From assembly GCA_030949605.1 (NCBI GenBank), contig JAUZSH010000008.1, positions 1 through 40,099 of the forward strand: a DNA stretch of 40,099 nucleotides, given 5' to 3'. Positions 33,654 to 40,099 of this stretch are shown here, one piece after another. The notes below the pieces were generated by a model. It worked only from the letters and a program-made list of their open reading frames with translations. It made no database searches and had not been told where the DNA came from. This DNA comes from Ghiorsea sp. GTDB taxonomy: Bacteria > Pseudomonadota > Zetaproteobacteria > Mariprofundales > Mariprofundaceae. A program made the translations under genes and the position numbers. Positions within the stretch are counted from its first letter, which is position 1; each line of letters opens with the position of its first letter.

Positions 33654-35828
33654 CTAGCGCCTTCTTCGTGGCTGTTTGGATTTCACCTTTCGTTCAACGC
33701 GGGTATGTTGGGTGCGGAAGTTTGTGCCTTGTTTGCTTTTGCCTAAAGGTGCAGATTGGTAGGCAGGAATGAGTTGATGTTCACCGCTACCAATAAGGTC
33801 TGCACGCCCCATTTTTTTCAAGGCATCTCTAAGCATGGGCCAGTTATCTTTATCGTGATAGCGTAAGAATGCTTTGTGTAAATCACGTTGTTTTTTGCGT
33901 TTGGGGACAAATACTTCTTCTTTATAGCGTGGTTTAACACGACTGATAGCTTTGAGCGGGTTACGCCCTGAGCGATACATGGCTGCCGCCGTGCTCATGG
34001 GTGATGGCAAAAAGGCTTGCACTTGGTCGGCTTTGTAGTTGTTTTGCTTGAGCCATAATGCCAAGTTCAGCATGTCTTCATCGGTAGTGCCGGGGTGAGC
34101 GGCAATAAAATATGGAATCAAATACTGCTTTTTGCCCACTTCTTTGGAGTATTTTTCAAACAGCTCCTTAAACTTATCATAACTGCCAATACCCGGTTTC
34201 ATCATTTTATCCAAAGGTGCATTTTCGGTGTGCTCTGGTGCAATTTTGAGATAACCACCCACATGGTGGGAGACCAGTTCTTTGATGTATTCAGGAGATT
34301 CCACTGCCAAGTCATAGCGCAAGCCTGATGCAATAAACACCCGTTTAATGCCTTTAAGGTTGCGTGTTTTGCGGTAAACCTCAATCAAAGGGTTGTGGTC
34401 TGTGCCAAGACTTTTACAAATACTTGGGTACACACACGATGGTTTGCGGCATGATGCTTCTGTTTCTGCTGATTTGCATTTGAGGCGATACATATTCGCC
34501 GTTGGCCCACCCAAATCGGAAATCACACCTGTAAAATTCGGTGTTTTATCACGAATGGCTTCCACTTCTTTAAGTATAGATTTTTCCGAGCGACTTTGAA
34601 TAATACGCCCTTCATGTTCGGTGATGGAGCAGAATGTGCAGCCACCAAAACAGCCGCGCATGATGTTGACCGAGTTTTTAATCATTTCATAAGCAGGAAT
34701 CTTGGTTTCTTTGGCTTTGATGTCGCCGTAAGCCAAGTAGGGCAAACGTGAATACGATAAATCAAACACGCTATCCAGCTCCTCTGTGGTTAGCGGAATC
34801 GCAGGTGGGTTAATCCACACTTCTCGCGTGCCATGTTGTTGAATCAAAGCTCTGGCATTGCCGGGGTTGGTCTCCAAATGTAAAAGCCGAGAGGCATGGG
34901 CATACAAGATTTCATCTTCCACCAAAGCTTCATAGGATGGCATACGAATCACGGTTGTATCGCGGTTCTGCTTAATATCTAGGATAGATACGGGTTCAAC
35001 TTTTTCGCGTTGCCTGTGCATGGCTTTTTCATCGCAAGCACTGTTTGCACCTTTCATGGCATAAGGGTCGGGATGTTGGAAGGGTTGCTCCGTGTCATGA
35101 GTATCAACATCGGTGCTGGGTATTTCAATCCAACCATCAGGTACTTGATTGACCATCACTGCAGTGCCGCGAATATGTTTGAGGTCTTTGATGCTTTTTC
35201 CCGCACCAAGGGCATGGGCAATTTCAATGATTTGCCGCTCGCCATTACCGTACACCAAAATATCCGCTTTGGAATCCATCAGCACAGAGCGGCGCACCTT
35301 GTCCGACCAATAATCATAATGGGCAATGCGGCGTAAACTGGCTTCAATGCCACCAATCACCACGGGCACACCTTTGAAGGCTTCACGTACCCTTTGCGCG
35401 TAGACAGTGACCGCTCTATCAGGGCGTTTGCCACCAATATCACCGACCGTGTATGCATCATCGGAACGAATTTTACGCTCTGATGTGTAGCGGTTAACCA
35501 TGGAATCCATATTTCCCGAAGTTACACCCCAAAACAGGTTGGGTTTGCCAAGTGCTCGAAAAGCATCGGCAGATTTCCAGTCGGGTTGGGCAATAATGCC
35601 TACTCTAAAACCTTGGGCTTCCAAAGCGCGACCAACCACAGCCATACCAAAGCTTGGTAAATCCACATAGGCATCACCCGTGACCAATACAATATCGCAA
35701 CTATCCCAGCCGAGTTTGTCCATGTCGGATCGGCACATGGGTAGCTGATAAGCAGGGCGCTCATGGGCTGCTGCCCAATATTTAGGGTAGTCTAAAATGG
35801 AGCGGGGTTTTGTAAGTGTAGTTGTCAT
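33654..35828 (-). CDS. YgiQ-family radical SAM protein
   Basis: Large radical SAM enzyme of unknown reaction (UPF0313/YgiQ). The 724-residue protein has the typical N terminus ([20 protein letters not shown], then MDKLGWD), a cobalamin-binding-like region with [10 protein letters not shown], the cluster motif C393-x3-C397-x2-C400 (CFGGCTFC), further cysteines around [12 protein letters not shown], and SGLRYDLA and KIAPEHTE segments. The C terminus is rich in Lys/Arg, suggesting RNA or nucleotide contact. It is convergent with the cytochrome genes and lies downstream of trpC on the same strand, separated by a repeat. Confidence 0.92.
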   Translation of the reverse strand: MTTTLTKPRSILDYPKYWAAAHERPAYQLPMCRSDMDKLGWDSCDIVLVTGDAYVDLPSFGMAVVGRALEAQGFRVGIIAQPDWKSADAFRALGKPNLFWGVTSGNMDSMVNRYTSERKIRSDDAYTVGDIGGKRPDRAVTVYAQRVREAFKGVPVVIGGIEASLRRIAHYDYWSDKVRRSVLMDSKADILVYGNGERQIIEIAHALGAGKSIKDLKHIRGTAVMVNQVPDGWIEIPSTDVDTHDTEQPFQHPDPYAMKGANSACDEKAMHRQREKVEPVSILDIKQNRDTTVIRMPSYEALVEDEILYAHASRLLHLETNPGNARALIQQHGTREVWINPPAIPLTTEELDSVFDLSYSRLPYLAYGDIKAKETKIPAYEMIKNSVNIMRGCFGGCTFCSITEHEGRIIQSRSEKSILKEVEAIRDKTPNFTGVISDLGGPTANMYRLKCKSAETEASCRKPSCVYPSICKSLGTDHNPLIEVYRKTRNLKGIKRVFIASGLRYDLAVESPEYIKELVSHHVGGYLKIAPEHTENAPLDKMMKPGIGSYDKFKELFEKYSKEVGKKQYLIPYFIAAHPGTTDEDMLNLALWLKQNNYKADQVQAFLPSPMSTAAAMYRSGRNPLKAISRVKPRYKEEVFVPKRKKQRDLHKAFLRYHDKDNWPMLRDALKKMGRADLIGSGEHQLIPAYQSAPLGKSKQGTNFRTQHTRVERKVKSKQPRRRR

Positions 35829-35841
35829 AAAATTACCGAAC

Positions 35842-35940
35842 CGTCATTCCCGCGAAGGCGGGAGTCCATACTTATGGGTGAATCTAATGTTATGTAAAAA
35901 CAGACTAAACCAGTGGATTCCCGCCTACGCGGGAGTGACG
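35842..35940. repeat. Inverted-repeat element between ygiQ-type gene and trpC
   Basis: The 27-base arms at 35842-35868 (CGTCATTCCCGCGAAGGCGG and on) and 35914-35940 are reverse complements with three mismatches, enclosing a 45-base spacer. The sequence belongs to the widespread GTCATTCCCGCGAAGGCGGG type and is related to the core of repeat R1. Confidence 0.8.
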
Positions 35941-35952
35941 AAGTTGGCTGCT

Positions 35953-36744
35953 TCATACGGAGTTGAGCAACTTTTTTAGAGCCAATTTTGGGTCATCTTG
36001 ACGCATCAGTGATTCGCCCACCAAAAAGCCATATACATCATGCTGATTCATCAATTGAATGTCCTCATGGGTAAAAATACCTGACTCGGTAATCACGGTG
36101 CGCTCACTTGGGATTTCAGCCAACAAATCCAGTGTGGTTTGCAGGGTAATATCAAAAGTATGCAGGTTGCGGTTGTTGATGCCCAATAGCGGTGTGGCTA
36201 AATCCATAGCACGTTCCAACTCTCTCGCATTATGCACTTCGGGTAACACTGATAAGCCCATTTCATTTGCCGCCGTACACAACTCTTGCGCCAAATCATC
36301 TTCAATCATCGCCATAATCAGCAGAATACAACTTGCGCCCATAGCTCTTGCTTCCACGATTTGATAAGGGTCGAGCATAAAATCTTTACGCAGGATGGGG
36401 ATATTGACGGCTGCATGAATATCCCGCACAAACTGGTCATCACCTTGAAAATATTTCACATCGGTCAACACCGACAAACAAGTTGCCCCGCCTTTTTCAT
36501 AAGCCTTGGCGATATTTACAGGATTAAAGTCTTCGCGAATCACACCTTTGGAGGGTGAAGCTTTTTTCACTTCGGCAATCACAGCGTTTTCTTGCTTGCT
36601 GATGCGCTCTATCAATGCACTTGCATAATCCAAAGACTCAATATCAGAGGCTTGGCGCAATAAATCTTGTTCACTGACTTTAGTTTTGCAGCTTTTCACC
36701 CACTCGCGTTTGTAGGCTGCAATTTCATTTAAAATAGAACTCAT
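35953..36744 (-). CDS. trpC: Indole-3-glycerol phosphate synthase
   Basis: Converts CdRP to indole-3-glycerol phosphate in tryptophan synthesis. The 263-residue (beta/alpha)8 protein shows AEVKKASPSKGVI (catalytic lysine and substrate-binding region) near residue 57, LSVLTD, PILRKDFMLDPYQI (second catalytic lysine) around 116-129, LLGINNRNLHTF near residue 188, and TESGI near residue 227. It is monofunctional, without a fused TrpF. AGGTGA precedes the ATG at 36744. It follows trpD in the trpE-G-D-C order, with a 112-base spacer holding an inverted repeat. Confidence 0.95.
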   Translation of the reverse strand: MSSILNEIAAYKREWVKSCKTKVSEQDLLRQASDIESLDYASALIERISKQENAVIAEVKKASPSKGVIREDFNPVNIAKAYEKGGATCLSVLTDVKYFQGDDQFVRDIHAAVNIPILRKDFMLDPYQIVEARAMGASCILLIMAMIEDDLAQELCTAANEMGLSVLPEVHNARELERAMDLATPLLGINNRNLHTFDITLQTTLDLLAEIPSERTVITESGIFTHEDIQLMNQHDVYGFLVGESLMRQDDPKLALKKLLNSV

Positions 36745-36759
36745 GGTTTCACCTTTTTT

Positions 36760-36852
36760 GAACCGCAGAGGGCACAGAGTTTAGCAGAGGAAATATAGGA
36801 TATAGGCTTGATGCTATAAACATTCTGCGTAGCTTCGCGTCCTCTGCGGTTC
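36760..36852. repeat. Inverted repeat in the trpD-trpC spacer
   Basis: GAACCGCAGAGG at 36760-36771 and its exact complement CCTCTGCGGTTC at 36841-36852 bound a 93-base element with an AT-rich core. The arm sequence is a type often seen between genes in environmental proteobacteria. It could be a mobile remnant or an mRNA hairpin within the operon. Confidence 0.7.
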
Positions 36853-36856
36853 ATAC

Positions 36857-37878
36857 TTACTTGTTCGTGAATGCAGTCAGTGCATTTAAGGTGTCCGTGG
36901 CTTTACCATCATCAATGACTTTGGCAGCAACGCCCAAACCATCGGCAATACTTTCTACTTTGCCTGCAACCCATAGTGCTGCGGCACTGTTTAAGAGCAC
37001 AATATCACGCCCCGCACCTTCAACACCTGCAAGGATATGTTTAATCACTTCGGCATTGAATGCAGCATCGCCACCCTCTAACGCTTTGGGTGTGGCATAG
37101 GGCATGCCAAATGCTGACGGGTCGATTTCAAAGCGATGGGTTTTACCATTTTCAACCCAAACAGCATCGGTAATCGTGGTGGTGGTAATCTCATCCAAAC
37201 CATCACGCCCATGCACAATCAATGCGCGTTTTGCTGCCGAGTTGTGCCAAAGCGTTTGCCACCAAGTCCAATTTATCTTCAGCAAACACGCCCAAGATTT
37301 GATAATCCGCACCTGCGGGGTTGGTCAAAGGACCGAGCAAGTTAAACACCGAACGCACACCCAATTCGCGGCGCACAGGCCCTGCATATTTCATGGCAGG
37401 ATGACATTGCGGGGCAAATAAGAAAACCAATGCCCACTTCATCCACACAAGCAGCGACTTGCTCTGGTGAAATATCCAACTTCACACCCAAGGCTTCCAA
37501 CACATCAGCACTTCCCGACTTGGAAGAAATGGCGCGATTGCCATGTTTGGCAACAGGTACACCACATGCCGCCAAAACAATCGCCACGGTGGTGGAGATA
37601 TTGAATGTGGATGCGCCATCGCCACCTGTGCCGCAAGTGTCCAACAATCCTGATACTTTGGGGTTAATTTTGCTTGCCGCACTTCGCATGGCTCTAGCTG
37701 CACCTGCCACCAATTCAGGGGTTTCACCACGAATGCTTAAACCCATCAATAATGCACCAATTTGTGCTGGCGTGGCTTCGCCCTGCATGATTTGGTTAAA
37801 CACGGTCTCCGATTGTTTAGAGCTTAATGGGATACCTTTTTGCGTATCACTAATCGCTTGTTGGATGTTGTAAGCCAT
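36857..37878 (-). pseudogene. trpD: Anthranilate phosphoribosyltransferase, broken by two +1 shifts
   Basis: TrpD joins anthranilate to PRPP. The family sequence is complete but spread over three frames. Frame one (from ATG 37878) has the PRPP loop DTCGTGGDGASTFNIST, then HGNRAISSKSGSADVLEALG, up to GIGF. Frame two (about 37415-37240) has [20 protein letters not shown] and [12 protein letters not shown]. Frame three (from about 37240) has [15 protein letters not shown] to the end at 36857. One extra base near 37415 (TTTTC) and one in the AAAA near 37236 restore a normal protein of about 339 residues. As written, the catalytic enzyme is not made. Because tryptophan genes flank it intact, sequence error is a strong alternative to true loss. 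GGAG precedes the start; trpG ends two bases upstream. Confidence 0.88.
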
Positions 37879-37880
37879 GA

Positions 37881-38450
37881 TTATAACTCCAAGAAATTTT
37901 TAAGCATAGTATGTCCATGCTCAGTTAAAATGGATTCTGGGTGAAATTGCAGCCCGAATGTGGGATGTTCTTTATGCCTTAATCCCATGAGTTCACCTTC
38001 TTCTGTCCAAGCTGTGCGAATCAAATCGGCAGGCAAGGGTTCATCGACAATCAAAGAATGATAGCGGGTTGCCGTAAATGGTGTGGGTAAACCCTTAAAA
38101 ATGCCATCTTCATCATGGTGGATGGGACTGACTTTACCGTGCATCAAGCGTGGCGCACGAATCACTTTGCCGCCAAAGACTTCACCAATGGATTGATGCC
38201 CAAGACACACACCCAAAATCGGAAGTTTGCCTGAGAAATGTTCGATAACTGCCTTGGAAATACCTGCTTCAGCAGGTGTGCAAGGGCCGGGTGAAATTAG
38301 AATACGGGCTGGCTTCATTTTCTCGATGTCACCCAATGTGATTTTATCATTGCGGTAAACTTGTGGTAAGTCACCCAGCTCACCCAAATACTGTACGAGA
38401 TTAAAGGTGAAAGAATCGTAGTTATCAATGACCAATGTTGCCGAACTCAT
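37881..38450 (-). CDS. trpG: Anthranilate synthase component II (glutamine amidotransferase)
   Basis: Supplies ammonia from glutamine to TrpE. From ATG 38450 the protein has 189 residues. The class I amidotransferase features are intact: [18 protein letters not shown] at the N terminus, SPGPCTP, the nucleophile cysteine in ILGVCLGHQ, and the His-Glu pair in LQFHPESI. The frame is open upstream to 38531, but the family start and the ATGA overlap with trpE identify 38450. A PabA role (folate) is possible for this family. Confidence 0.95.
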   Translation of the reverse strand: MSSATLVIDNYDSFTFNLVQYLGELGDLPQVYRNDKITLGDIEKMKPARILISPGPCTPAEAGISKAVIEHFSGKLPILGVCLGHQSIGEVFGGKVIRAPRLMHGKVSPIHHDEDGIFKGLPTPFTATRYHSLIVDEPLPADLIRTAWTEEGELMGLRHKEHPTFGLQFHPESILTEHGHTMLKNFLEL

Positions 38451-39877
38451 GATTTGTCTCCATTGCGGGGTTGTGCTTGTAGACCTGCAAGTGCCACAGC
38501 ACGGAACATTGCCGATGCTTTGTTCACACATTCTTGATATTCGCTTTCAGGCACGGAGTCAGCGACTAAGCCAGCACCTGCCTGCACATGCAACATCTCA
38601 CCTTCAATCACAGCCGTACGAATGATAATGGCAGTATCCATGTTTTCACCACCAAATGAAATATGCCCAATGCAACCGCCGTATGCGCCTCTGGGTTGCC
38701 CTTCAAGCTCATCAATAATTTGCATGGCGCGGATTTTTGGCGCACCAGATAATGTGCCAGCGGGGAAGGTGGCTGCGAGTAAATCAAGTGCATCTACATC
38801 ATCCCTTAGCTCACCTTCAACTTGCGATACAATGTGCATCACATGCGAATAGCGTTCAATCGCCATAGAATCAGTGACTTTCACCGAGCCAAACTCACAC
38901 ACTCGCCCCAAATCATTGCGCCCCAAATCCACCAGCATCACATGTTCGGCAAGCTCTTTGCTGTCTGCCAATAATTCTTTTTCTAAAGCCAAGTCTCCTT
39001 CAGCCGTTTTACCACGTGGGCGCGTGCCAGCAATGGGGCGAACAATCGCTTTAGAGCCTTCTTTACGCACCAAAATTTCAGGTGAAGAACCAATCAATGT
39101 CACACCTTTAATCGCCATATAAAACAAATACGGTGAAGGGTTGATATGACGAATAGCGCGATACAATGCCAGTGGGTCAACATTTAAGGGCTGGCTAAAG
39201 CGTTGTGATACCACGACCTGAAAAATATCACCTGCCAAAATGTATTCTTTAGCCGTTTCTACCATACCTTCGTATTCTTCTTGAGTCACATTGGATGGCG
39301 GAATATCCAAGTCCAAACCTTGAGACAATGAAGGGTGGAATGGTGCGGGAGTCGGATTGTTTGCCAAAGATGCTTCAATATTATCCAAAATAGCGTTGGC
39401 GCATGCTTCATCTTCTTCAAGCACGCACAAATGCACGATACCTTTGAGGTTGTCATGCACCACAAAGCGGTCAACAAGCATATAAGCAGCCACAGCCGCA
39501 TCACCCGTGTTTTGTTGCTTTACACCAGGTTCAAAGCGATGAATAATATCATAAGAAAAATAACCCACAGCACCACCAGTAAAGGGCAAATCATCCGCTT
39601 CAATTTTTGGCTGGTTAATCACGGTGTTGCGAATCCAAGTCAAAATATCGCCAGCGGCAAAGCGTTGTTCGCTGCCGTCACGGTGTTGAATGATTAAACC
39701 ATTCTTTTTTTCAATGGCGATTTGGGCAGGGTCAAAGCCGATGATGCTGTATCTGCCCCAGTGTTCACCGCCCTCTGCGCTTTCAAATAAGAAGCAATCA
39801 TGGTCGCCGCGAAGGCGAGCAAACAAGGATACAGGCGTATCACAATCGGCAGATAATATGCGTTGAAACAGTTTCAC
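38447..39877 (-). CDS. trpE: Anthranilate synthase component I
   Basis: Makes anthranilate from chorismate with TrpG. From GTG 39877 the protein has 476 residues. An LxES-like feedback motif occurs early ([11 protein letters not shown]), and the chorismate-binding domain has [36 protein letters not shown] and [18 protein letters not shown] 39877 has a GAGG six bases upstream, whereas the longer frame from ATG 39916 adds 13 residues without a ribosome site. It is the first gene of trpE-G-D-C. No leader peptide or attenuator was recognised upstream. Confidence 0.95.
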   Translation of the reverse strand: MKLFQRILSADCDTPVSLFARLRGDHDCFLFESAEGGEHWGRYSIIGFDPAQIAIEKKNGLIIQHRDGSEQRFAAGDILTWIRNTVINQPKIEADDLPFTGGAVGYFSYDIIHRFEPGVKQQNTGDAAVAAYMLVDRFVVHDNLKGIVHLCVLEEDEACANAILDNIEASLANNPTPAPFHPSLSQGLDLDIPPSNVTQEEYEGMVETAKEYILAGDIFQVVVSQRFSQPLNVDPLALYRAIRHINPSPYLFYMAIKGVTLIGSSPEILVRKEGSKAIVRPIAGTRPRGKTAEGDLALEKELLADSKELAEHVMLVDLGRNDLGRVCEFGSVKVTDSMAIERYSHVMHIVSQVEGELRDDVDALDLLAATFPAGTLSGAPKIRAMQIIDELEGQPRGAYGGCIGHISFGGENMDTAIIIRTAVIEGEMLHVQAGAGLVADSVPESEYQECVNKASAMFRAVALAGLQAQPRNGDKS

Positions 39878-39982
39878 GACAAACCTCGATGAATTAGAAT
39901 GGGCGCATGTTGACACAAAACATCCAGTATGGCTAAATGCGGCTCGATTTTACGGTAAGGTATTCTACTTTGCCATTGAAAT

Positions 39983-40058
39983 GGGGCCTTAGCTCAGCTG
40001 GGAGAGCGCCACACTGGCAGTGTGGAGGTCAGCGGTTCGATCCCGCTAGGCTCCACCA
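39983..40058 (+). tRNA. tRNA-Ala(GGC)
   Basis: A complete 76-base cloverleaf including an encoded CCA end. The acceptor stem GGGGCCT pairs with AGGCTCC and contains the G3.U70 pair that identifies alanine tRNA. The D-loop is AGCTCAGCTGGGAGAGC, the anticodon stem CCACA/TGTGG encloses loop CTGGCAG (anticodon GGC), and the T arm contains GGTTCGATCC. A TTGACA at 39910-39915 might be its -35 box, but no good -10 is seen, so the promoter is unassigned. Confidence 0.96.
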
Positions 40059-40099
40059 TTTTCTTGTTTCTATCCTATCCATACTGTTCCATAAACCCT

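Noticed and set aside
33540-33746. Plus-strand open frame of 68 codons
   Set aside because: It lies half in repeat R2 and half antisense to the ygiQ-type gene, with no ribosome site and no protein-like pattern.
35797-35979. Plus-strand open frame of 60 codons
   Set aside because: It is a translation of the inverted repeat at 35842-35940 with gene ends on both sides, an artefact of the repeat.
36857-37878. trpD as three separate small genes
   Set aside because: The three pieces together give one continuous TrpD family sequence, with no independent ribosome sites or starts.
38451-38531. N-terminal extension of trpG
   Set aside because: The added 27 residues come from the trpE 3' end in another frame and contain no family sequence; the ATGA junction fits better.
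39910-39938. Possible sigma-70 promoter for the alanine tRNA
   Set aside because: TTGACA is perfect, but the hexamer 17 bases on (CTAAAT) matches the -10 consensus at only three positions.

Overview
The window looks like a chromosomal segment, next to the replication origin, of a Gram-negative, autotrophic, cytochrome-rich proteobacterium. It encodes lipopolysaccharide export and KDO synthesis (KdsD, KdsC, LptC, LptA, LptB), a Calvin-cycle phosphoribulokinase, System II cytochrome c maturation (ResB/ResC) and at least six c-type haem proteins. Prk beside dnaN, moderate-to-low GC and many small exported c-haem proteins fit a Zetaproteobacterium of the Mariprofundus/Ghiorsea type (neutrophilic Fe(II) oxidisers). 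That assignment is inference from gene content; no similarity search was possible.

Layout. 1-342: AT-rich intergenic DNA with five DnaA-box-like 9-mers, a probable oriC. 343-2391: dnaN and prk. 2392-2951: terminator and nested MITE-like repeats. 2952-7069: mnmG-rsmG-parA-parB with two parS sites, one at the 5' end of mnmG and one in the rsmG/parA overlap. 7088-12257: tightly packed envelope operon: M23 endopeptidase, kdsD, kdsC, lptC, lptA, lptB, then ubiX. 12444-20414: resB-resC-tsaB-LMW phosphatase-ClC-UvrD-type helicase, joined by 1-4 bp overlaps. 20476-21003: ppa with its own terminator. 21216-28196: M16 peptidase pair, response regulator, rsmD, coaD, a YciK-like SDR, pyrD (class 1B) and an exported nuclease.

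28247-33286 is the most distinctive part. First comes a three-gene set: a membrane protein with a histidine near the start of each of four predicted helices, a DUF1924/SHP-type monohaem cytochrome and a DHC-type dihaem cytochrome. This resembles the SHP/DHC/cytochrome-b cluster known from other proteobacteria, but with an unfamiliar membrane partner. It is followed by four paralogous exported monohaem proteins. Each has a CxxCH site, a Ca-binding-type DxDxDG loop, usually a beta-rich region, and the same C-terminal tail: Cys, then a TPLLMFLAML-like hydrophobic helix, then basic residues. The tail resembles a protein-sorting signal. Together these look like a set of periplasmic or surface electron-transfer proteins.

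33654-39916 (minus strand): a YgiQ-family radical SAM protein and the tryptophan genes trpE-trpG-trpD-trpC. trpD is broken by two +1 shifts. A tRNA-Ala(GGC) closes the window. Two cytochrome paralogs also show +1 frame disruptions, one of them in an A8 run. Such breaks are confined to 27-38 kb, so sequencing or assembly error must be considered alongside real mutation or slippage.
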